Assembly (NCBI GenBank): GCA_002368155.1
Contig: AP018180.1
Location: 6,280,908-6,344,907 of the forward strand
DNA from: Nostoc carneum NIES-2107
GTDB lineage: Bacteria; Cyanobacteriota; Cyanobacteriia; Cyanobacteriales; Nostocaceae
DNA length: 64,000 nucleotides
Direction of reading: 5' to 3'
Shown: positions 58,076 through 64,000 of the stretch, piece by piece
How positions within the stretch are numbered: position 1 is the stretch's first letter
Layout: each line of letters opens with the position of its first letter
Translations under genes and position numbers: made by a program
Notes under the pieces: model-generated
What the model was told of the DNA's origin: nothing
The model's input: only the letters and a program-made list of their open reading frames with translations
Databases searched by the model: none

Positions 58076-58696
58076 CTAATTTCCTAATTCCCGATACCGC
58101 TTTTGAATCTCTTCAATTGAGAACAACGCTTCAAACTTTAATCCGGCTGATTGATATAACTCAGCGCCTCCTTGGAGGCGGTCTACTAGTGCAATTACTT
58201 GGTCAACGGTATAACCTGCTTCTTGGAGACGTTTGACTGCTTTGAGCGCAGATTGTCCAGTCGTGACCACATCTTCTAAAACTACAACTTTTGCGCCTTC
58301 TGGCAAACTGGGCCCTTCAATATAAGCCCTTGTTCCATAACCTTTGGCTTCTTTACGTATAATCAGCGCTGGGATTGGTCGGTTGTCATAGACAGAAACC
58401 ACACTGACTGCGGTCACAATGGGGTCAGCACCCAAGGTCAAACCCGCTACAGCTTGGGTATCTACAGGTAATAAAGGAAACAGTAAGCGTCCAACAGCTA
58501 AAGCGCCTTGGGGATGTAGTGTTACCTGCGTCTTGTTAACGTAATAAGAACTACGTAACCCAGAAGACAGAACAAAATCACCCTCTTGATAAGCGAGTTG
58601 ACAGAATAAATCTAGTAAATTGTGGCGCAGGGTGGTCAAATCAGCAGTAGCTGCCCAAATATTGGATGGGTTAGTGGTTTCAGTAGAATAAGTCAT
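58076..58696 (-). CDS. pyrE: Orotate phosphoribosyltransferase
   Basis: 206 residues. The PRPP-binding motif VVVLEDVVTTGQSALKAVK is preceded by the flexible-loop lysines (IIRKEAKGYG). It converts orotate and PRPP to OMP in pyrimidine synthesis; the pathway's last enzyme, pyrG, is elsewhere in the window. Length is typical. Divergent from a secreted-protein gene. Confidence 0.95.
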   Translation of the reverse strand: MTYSTETTNPSNIWAATADLTTLRHNLLDLFCQLAYQEGDFVLSSGLRSSYYVNKTQVTLHPQGALAVGRLLFPLLPVDTQAVAGLTLGADPIVTAVSVVSVYDNRPIPALIIRKEAKGYGTRAYIEGPSLPEGAKVVVLEDVVTTGQSALKAVKRLQEAGYTVDQVIALVDRLQGGAELYQSAGLKFEALFSIEEIQKRYRELGN

Positions 58697-58797
58697 TACA
58701 AGACGTTATAAATTGTGCTACACCAAAGGTTGAACTCATCAGAGTTCTGAATTTAAGCATAAATTAAGATTCGCGCAAAAATTGAGGAGTAGGGAAT

Positions 58798-59226
58798 ATG
58801 GGTATAAAATTTCAGACCCCAAGTATTTTTTTACTACTGCTAGCTACTAGTATTGCTGTTCCCTCTATGGCTAGCGCCCAAACAGCAACACCTAATTATG
58901 AAACACCAAGTGAGGCTCTGGAGCGAGCTTATTTCCGCCACGATCCTAATTTCTATCAAAATCGCAGCTTACAACGTCAAGTAGACTCCCTTGTTGGTGC
59001 TGGTTCCTTTGGCAATTCCTTTCCAGAAAATGAAATTGCCCGTGATGGTGAATTAATCCATAGTGTTTATCAAGATATGTTAAACCAACAAGCCACCAAC
59101 GACCCTTACCTGCGTACCCCAGATTTACCCAACCCATACGGTACATCACTACTATTATCTCCTCGTGCAAATGCCGAGCAGCTCAAAGTGGGGACTGAGT
59201 TTCGTTTCGAGACTTCAACAAGGTAA
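58798..59226 (+). CDS. Small exported protein, unknown
   Basis: 142 residues. MGIKFQTPSIFLLLLATSIA and VPSMASAQ form a classic signal peptide with cleavage after ASA. The mature part is soluble and polar (YETPSEALERAYFRHDPNFY). No domain recognised. GAGGAG precedes the ATG at 58798. Only conservation in related genomes could hint at a role. Confidence 0.7.
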   Translation: MGIKFQTPSIFLLLLATSIAVPSMASAQTATPNYETPSEALERAYFRHDPNFYQNRSLQRQVDSLVGAGSFGNSFPENEIARDGELIHSVYQDMLNQQATNDPYLRTPDLPNPYGTSLLLSPRANAEQLKVGTEFRFETSTR

Positions 59227-59364
59227 GAGTGTTGAGTACTAAGTGATAAGTAGGTAGTAGTTAGTTAAAACTTAGCTATGAGATTATGGTAGTTTTTCTA
59301 GCTCCTAATCCCTAGCCTCTAGCTCCTTAGTAGCTTAGTGCTCAAAACTTAGTCTTAAATTAAA

Positions 59365-59437
59365 TCCAGGGTGCAGGAGTTGAACCTGCCTTGGGCGAAT
59401 TATGAGTTCGCTGCCTCAACCGCTCGGCCAACCCTGG
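59365..59437 (-). tRNA. tRNA with CAU anticodon (Ile2 or elongator Met)
   Basis: A full cloverleaf is present on the minus strand: acceptor CCAGGGT/ACCCTGG, D-arm GCC...GGC, anticodon stem GCGAA/TTCGC with loop CTCATAA, T-arm GCAGG/CCTGC, discriminator A, no encoded CCA. The D-arm GGCCGAGCGGTTGAGGC resembles chloroplast trnI-CAU (lysidine-modified Ile2) more than elongator Met. The first pair is C-G, and a C1-A72 mismatch typical of initiators is absent. Confidence 0.93.
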
Positions 59438-59758
59438 TCGATTTTTAATTTTAGCGTAACTTTGGTAGCTCGTGTACCCTCGAAGATAGTTTAGCAGATT
59501 TTTTTACTACATAATTTGATTATGGAATAGTGCAGACTAATATTGATTAAGTTCTTTTAAGGATTGAGGTCAACGGAAGGCTGAAGTATGAAGTATAAAG
59601 TATGAGATTACTTGAATCATCAAGGCAAGGGATAAAACGACTTGTAGGCAATACAGATTTCTGATTTGCTCACAAAATCCTTTAAACTTGAGATTTCTTT
59701 AGTCAACAGCTTCAATCGGTTTCAATAAAAGAGATTATTCTGCAATAGCCTGTCAGCG
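59438..59758. other. Intergenic region between the tRNA and the next gene
   Basis: About 320 bp with a GAAGTATGAAGTATAAAGTATGAG repeat-like stretch near 59582. No gene seen. Confidence 0.35.
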
Positions 59759-60460
59759 ATGAAAATTAATTCCACTGTACTTCTAACGTTAATTTTGTTA
59801 ACCCTGATGTTAGGGGCAGGTTCTGTGAGCGCGTTTTGGGGGTTTACTCTAGGGAGTTCAGCACTTAAAGGGGTAACAACCCCAGATGGTCGTCCCACAA
59901 CCAAATTTACCAGTGCTAAGTCCTCTAACTCGCAACAAGGAACCTTAGCGTTATTAAAAGAAGAAGAGATACTAAAAATTGTTAAGGCCAGAATTGAGGG
60001 TAAGACTAAAGCTGCTAAATCGGAAAAACTAGAGGAAGATGATGAAGAAACCAACAATAGTAAACAGAAGCCGGAGGAAAAACCCCAGGAAATAGCTGAG
60101 GAAAAACCCCAGCAAGGATTTCCTATTAATGCTGAAAACAAGGGCGTAACTCTCTCTGTGCAATCTGCTCGCTATTCCGGTGGAGATCTACTATTAAAGG
60201 TGAAGATGCAGAATAAAGGCGCTGATTCTGTACGCTTTTTGTATAGTTTTTTAGATGTTACCGATGACAAAGGGCGAACTCTCAGTGCGAGTACAGAGGG
60301 TTTACCAGCAGAGTTACCAGCAAATGGCCCAGCCTTTTCAGGCACAGTGAGTATTCCTACCGCTCTACTTGATGATGTGCAAAAGGTTTCACTGGCGCTG
60401 ACAGATTACCCTGCTCAACAATTAAAGCTAGAAGTTTTGAATATTCCTGTAGCAAAATAA
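59759..60460 (+). CDS. Exported protein with charged central region, unknown
   Basis: 233 residues. The N terminus (MKINSTVLLTLILLTLMLGA, then GSVSA) is a signal peptide. A very charged Lys/Glu-rich stretch occupies about 78-122 (KAAKSEKLEEDDEETNNSKQ). The C-terminal 110 residues form an immunoglobulin-like beta domain (GVTLSVQSARYSGGDLLLKV; RFLYSFLDVTDDKGRTLSAS), resembling DUF4352-type folds. Location should be periplasmic or extracellular. Function not known. ATG at 59759. Confidence 0.65.
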   Translation: MKINSTVLLTLILLTLMLGAGSVSAFWGFTLGSSALKGVTTPDGRPTTKFTSAKSSNSQQGTLALLKEEEILKIVKARIEGKTKAAKSEKLEEDDEETNNSKQKPEEKPQEIAEEKPQQGFPINAENKGVTLSVQSARYSGGDLLLKVKMQNKGADSVRFLYSFLDVTDDKGRTLSASTEGLPAELPANGPAFSGTVSIPTALLDDVQKVSLALTDYPAQQLKLEVLNIPVAK

Positions 60461-60665
60461 GCGAGACAATTGTGATATGGGGAATTTGAGGTGGGAATTT
60501 AAGAGGAAAAGTCTAGTGAGTTGTTAAAAAAGTTTGCTCTGCCAAAAAGAAATCGCAGTAGAGTGCGACAAGTTGTTAGACAACAGAACTGCGAAAATTT
60601 GCTTTCAGATAAAACCCAGTTAATCAGCCTTACATAGCTGTAACCGGGGTAGTTGGGCACCAGGG

Positions 60666-62108
60666 ATGGCGAAACAGCGCAACCACTATCCCCAATTCCC
60701 GAATCTCAAATCGTCAATTTCAGAGTGGGTGCGTAGTTGTACACGAGCTTTAGCAGTGAGTGGTTTTCCTAGCTTAATTTGGACAGATGTGGGGCTGCGA
60801 TTGTTATCAGTGCTGCTACTGATTGCCATCAATGCTTTTTTTGTCACAGCTGAGTTTTCAATGGTGACAGTGCGGCGATCGCGTATCCATCAGTTAGTCC
60901 AAGCTGGTGACATTCCTGCGATCGCTGTGGAAATGTTGCAACGTAGTATTGACAGGCTGCTATCTACCACCCAGTTAGGCATTACTCTTTCTAGTTTGGC
61001 GCTGGGTTGGATCGGTGAAAGCTCGATTGTGGTTTTGGTGGATACATGGCTTAAATCCTGGCCTTTACCTGAACGAATGAGTTTGTTAATGGCTCATTCT
61101 TTATCTATCCCCATCACATTTTTTTTAATAGCCTATCTGCAAATCGTCTTAGGAGAACTTTGCCCCAAATCGGTAGCAATGCTTTACTCAGAACAGCTAT
61201 CAAGATTTTTGGGGCCTTCAGTTAAAGCGATCGTGCGTTTTTTCAGTCCCTTTATTTGGATTCTCAATCAATCAAATCACTGGCTGTTAAGACTTTTTGG
61301 TATTGAATACACAGGTCAAGGCTGGAGACCACCTGTGACTCCAGAGGAATTGCAGCTGATTATCTCTACAGAACGTGAATCAACTGGGTTACAGCATTCA
61401 GAACGCGAATTGCTCAATAACGTCTTTGAATTTGGGGATGTGATGGCGCAAGAGGTGATGATTCCGCGCACCAGCATTGTAGCTTTGCCCAGAGACGCTA
61501 CCCTTCAAAGATTACTCAAGGAAATGGCTTCTACTGGTCACTCTCGCTATCCCATCATGGGCGAATCTTTAGACGATATTCGCGGCATCATTTACTTTAA
61601 GGATTTAGCACAACCTTTGGCGGTGGGAAAATTAACTTTAGAATCACCCATCCAACCCTGGATACGTCCAGCGCGCTTTGTCCCAGAACATACCCCATTA
61701 AGTGAACTACTGCCCATGATGCGGCAAGAAAAGCCAGCTATGGTCATGGTAGTGAATGAATTTGGCGGTATTGTGGGATTAGTAACGCTGCAAGATGTAG
61801 TAGCGGAAATTATTGGTAGTGCAGGTGTACTTGATAGTGCTGAAGATTTGCTCATTCAAATGTTAAATGAGCAGACATTTCTAGTACAAGCACAAATTAA
61901 CTTAGAAGACCTCAACCAAGTTTTAGATTTAAACTTGCCTTTAACTAAGGAATATCAAACACTAGGGGGCTTTTTGCTCTACCATCTCCAAAAAATTCCC
62001 GCCAAAGGGGAAACCTTCTTGTTTGAGAATCTCGAATTTACAGTAGTTTCCGTCATTGGCCCCCGCTTACACCAAATTCAACTCCGCCGCTTGCAAGAGG
62101 ATAGGTAA
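60666..62108 (+). CDS. CNNM/CorC family transporter-like protein with CBS pair
   Basis: 480 residues. The DUF21 domain at about 38-230 has four helices (LLSVLLLIAINAFFVTAEFS onwards), a CBS pair follows at about 255-375 (VMIPRTSIVALPRDATLQRL), and the CorC_HlyC small domain ends the protein (about 395-475). This is the CNNM/MpfA-type membrane family linked to magnesium or sodium handling, historically called hemolysin. The ATG at 60666 follows CAGGGATGG. Confidence 0.88.
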   Translation: MAKQRNHYPQFPNLKSSISEWVRSCTRALAVSGFPSLIWTDVGLRLLSVLLLIAINAFFVTAEFSMVTVRRSRIHQLVQAGDIPAIAVEMLQRSIDRLLSTTQLGITLSSLALGWIGESSIVVLVDTWLKSWPLPERMSLLMAHSLSIPITFFLIAYLQIVLGELCPKSVAMLYSEQLSRFLGPSVKAIVRFFSPFIWILNQSNHWLLRLFGIEYTGQGWRPPVTPEELQLIISTERESTGLQHSERELLNNVFEFGDVMAQEVMIPRTSIVALPRDATLQRLLKEMASTGHSRYPIMGESLDDIRGIIYFKDLAQPLAVGKLTLESPIQPWIRPARFVPEHTPLSELLPMMRQEKPAMVMVVNEFGGIVGLVTLQDVVAEIIGSAGVLDSAEDLLIQMLNEQTFLVQAQINLEDLNQVLDLNLPLTKEYQTLGGFLLYHLQKIPAKGETFLFENLEFTVVSVIGPRLHQIQLRRLQEDR

Positions 62109-62142
62109 ATGGGTAATGGGTAATTGGTAATTGGTAATTGGG
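62106..62142. repeat. GGTAATT heptamer tract
   Basis: GGGTAATGGGTAATTGGTAATTGGTAATTGGGG lies just after the CNNM-type gene and matches the tract at 54318. Confidence 0.8.
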
Positions 62143-62168
62143 GTTTGATGTTGGTAATTTCCCCTTGT

Positions 62169-62207
62169 CCCCAATCCCTAATCCCCAGTCCCCAGTCCCC
62201 AGTCCCT
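62169..62207. repeat. CCCCAGT heptamer tract
   Basis: A run of CCCCAGT units, the complement of the GGGACTG tracts at 35501 and 36960, abutting the queC stop. Confidence 0.8.
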
Positions 62208-62880
62208 AAACATAAGCAACTGGGTCTTTCAAGCCTAATTCAGCAAAAGCTGCTAGCCTGAGGCGACAGGAATCACAGACTCCGCAGGCAACATTCGCGC
62301 CAGCGTAACAAGACCAAGTGAGTTCCCAGGGAACGCCGAGTTGATTACCCAACTGGATAATTTCGGTCTTTTTCAGGTTAATTAAAGGTGCAGTGATGGT
62401 AATGGGTTCGCCTTCTCGTCCTTGCTTGGTTCCCAGGTGAAAAACTTCTTGCATCGCTTGGATATAATCAGGGCGACAATCAGGATAACCAGAATAGTCT
62501 AAGGCATTGACACCGATGTAAACGCGTTCAGCGGCGATCGCTTCGGCGTAGGCGAGGGCAAAACTTAAAAAGATGGTATTCCGGGCTGGTACATAGGTGA
62601 CAGGAATGTTTTGCGACATCTCATCTAGGGAACGTTCTTCTGGTAAATCAATGCTACTGTCTGTCAGGGCAGAACCACCCCATTGCCGTAAATCGAAATT
62701 TACTACCTGATGTTTAGCCACTCCAGCTTTTTGCGCCACTAACCGGGCTGACTCTAACTCGCGTTGATGTCGCTGTTGATAATCAAAGGAAAGAGCGTGA
62801 CACTCATAGCCGTCAGCTTTGGCTTGGTACAGAATTGTGGAAGAGTCTAATCCCCCTGATAACAGAATTACAGCTTTCAT
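62206..62880 (-). CDS. queC: 7-cyano-7-deazaguanine synthase
   Basis: 224 residues from ATG 62880, since [20 protein letters not shown] is the standard QueC start; the longer frame adds 25 residues. The P-loop-like SGGLDSS motif binds ATP, and four cysteines (191, 199, 202, 205) bind zinc. It makes preQ0 from CDG, for queuosine. No other que genes are adjacent. Confidence 0.94.
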   Translation of the reverse strand: MKAVILLSGGLDSSTILYQAKADGYECHALSFDYQQRHQRELESARLVAQKAGVAKHQVVNFDLRQWGGSALTDSSIDLPEERSLDEMSQNIPVTYVPARNTIFLSFALAYAEAIAAERVYIGVNALDYSGYPDCRPDYIQAMQEVFHLGTKQGREGEPITITAPLINLKKTEIIQLGNQLGVPWELTWSCYAGANVACGVCDSCRLRLAAFAELGLKDPVAYV

Positions 62881-62955
62881 CGTGGGTTTAATCTTGAGAT
62901 TTTCAATCGCTAAATCTGCTTGCTTGAGCCTTTGCACTCCTGTTGGCGATCGCAT

Positions 62956-63469
62956 CTCTCTTACGCCCTAAAAATTCAAAGGTCAATATCTACTACTAGT
63001 GTCGTGAAAATTCGCTTCACAATCTGCAATAGTTGCAGATAATTATGTAAAAATTATTAAAGTGTATCATTGGTGATCTTTATCAGTAAATTTTTTAAAT
63101 TTTTCTTCAGGCACAAGTTCAGTGTGGCATTTTCATTTTTTCGTAATTTTACTGAGAAAAAATTATTAACTTCAATTTATCAATCTCTGATTGATCCAAA
63201 TAATTATTACCTTTAGGTATTACTTAGGTTATTAAGTTAATAAAAAGACATCTGACATTTTGTGTAATGTGTAAAAAATTTATCAAGGGTGAATTGACTA
63301 TACAAAAGATACTCAGATTGCGGGAACCCATAACAAACTTTGAAATTCTTCATAAATAGAACCTCTATGTTACCATCTGGATGGTTTTAGACGGATCGTC
63401 ACTGGCAGTTAAGTATAAAGGCCAACGACCGTAGCGTCTCTAAATTTGGTGGTTGAGGAGAGAATCATA
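62956..63469. other. Long leader upstream of the oxidoreductase gene
   Basis: About 510 bp, A+T-rich on the left with G+C-richer bases at 63360-63450. It contains no supported ORF. A structured 5' UTR is possible but no known riboswitch was seen. Confidence 0.4.
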
Positions 63470-64000
63470 GTGCAGGATAGCATGTCAGTAGCAGAACCAA
63501 ATCTATATACACAGCGCAACCAACCACGACCAATTCGCATAGGCGTAATTGGGGTGGGTAACATGGGGCAACATCACGCCAGAGTCCTGAGTTCAATGAA
63601 AGATGTTGAACTGGTAGGTGTTTCAGATATTAATGTCGAGCGAGGATTAGAAACTGCTAGCAAATATAAGGTCAAATTTTTTGAAGATTATTGTGACCTT
63701 TTGCCCCATGTAGAAGCAGTTTGTGTTGCTGTTCCCACTCGCCTACATTACGCCGTGGGCATTAACTGTTTATTAGCGGGAATTCACGTTTTAATTGAAA
63801 AACCCATTGCTGCCAGTATTTCTGAGGCAGAATCCTTGGTCAATGCTGCTGCTGAATCGCAGTGTATTCTCCAAGTCGGTCACATTGAGCGCTTCAACCC
63901 AGCATTTCGCGAACTGAGCAAAGTGCTGAAAACTGAAGAGTTGCTAGCTGTAGAAGCTCATCGGATGAGTCCTTATTCAGACCGAGCCAACGATGTTTCT
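63470..64000 (+). CDS. Gfo/Idh/MocA family oxidoreductase, 3' truncated by window end
   Basis: 177 codons are visible from GTG 63470, preceded by GAGGAGAG at a good distance; ATG 63482 is an alternative. RIGVIGVGNMGQHHARVL is the Rossmann NAD(P) motif, VAVPTRLHYAVGINCL and HVLIEKPIAAS (EKP motif) follow, and GHIERFNPAFRE is conserved. The family covers many sugar dehydrogenases and biliverdin reductase, so substrate is unknown. Confidence 0.88.
   Translation, partial: MQDSMSVAEPNLYTQRNQPRPIRIGVIGVGNMGQHHARVLSSMKDVELVGVSDINVERGLETASKYKVKFFEDYCDLLPHVEAVCVAVPTRLHYAVGINCLLAGIHVLIEKPIAASISEAESLVNAAAESQCILQVGHIERFNPAFRELSKVLKTEELLAVEAHRMSPYSDRANDVS

Overview
The window looks like chromosome of a filamentous, probably heterocyst-forming cyanobacterium (Nostocales: Nostoc/Calothrix/Tolypothrix-like). 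The evidence is cyanobacteria-specific genes (psb29/thf1, a CpcT/CpeT bilin lyase, ndhS, the arginine-guanidine-removing AgrE, an NTRC-type thioredoxin reductase-thioredoxin fusion, DUF4327), many HIP1 octamers GCGATCGC, and intergenic heptamer repeats (AGTCAAA, GGGACTG, GGTAATT) typical of this order. No plasmid or prophage backbone is visible.

Layout. 1-7.9 kb: 3' end of a GH15/phosphorylase-kinase-like gene, a DUF1232 protein, an ExbB/ExbD pair, a holin-fold membrane protein, psb29, a bilin lyase and a STAS protein. 8-20 kb: housekeeping (hemF, SRPBCC protein, Mrp ATPase, RodA/FtsW, ndhS, HAS-barrel-like protein, antiporter, and a UXS-UGD pair making UDP-glucuronate and UDP-xylose, closed by a strong terminator). 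20-25 kb: DUF2993, GNAT, agrE, DUF2085 and a miniature internally deleted Rpn-family gene. 25.1-29.8 kb: two overlapping genes for an exported HEAT-repeat protein and a membrane pentapeptide-repeat protein; the second contains an in-frame internal start with an excellent Shine-Dalgarno. 30-38.5 kb: amidase, pyrG, a tandem-duplicated small protein, a ROK kinase, an orphan ABC permease and NTRC. 38.7-46.9 kb: an A+T-rich surface/glycosylation island (type IV pilin, GT41/SPINDLY transferase, a 1304-aa multi-domain glycosyltransferase, a TPR protein and a decayed partial copy of it). 47.7-53.4 kb: a phosphorylation-signalling cluster (FHA-Ser/Thr kinase, zinc-ribbon PP2C phosphatase, PAS histidine kinase). 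53.7-64 kb: RluE-like pseudouridine synthase, TPP riboswitch-thiC, an IS1634-like remnant inserted in a small secreted-protein gene, pyrE, a CAU-anticodon tRNA, secreted proteins, a CNNM/CorC protein, queC and the 5' part of a Gfo/Idh/MocA oxidoreductase.

Most of the window is ordinary core genome. The best candidates for something undescribed are (i) the HEAT/pentapeptide pair with its nested C-terminal product, (ii) the pilin plus large glycosyltransferase island, and (iii) the decaying secreted-protein locus, where the ancestral reading frame can be rebuilt base for base by removing a 914-bp IS derivative and one 6-bp target duplication.
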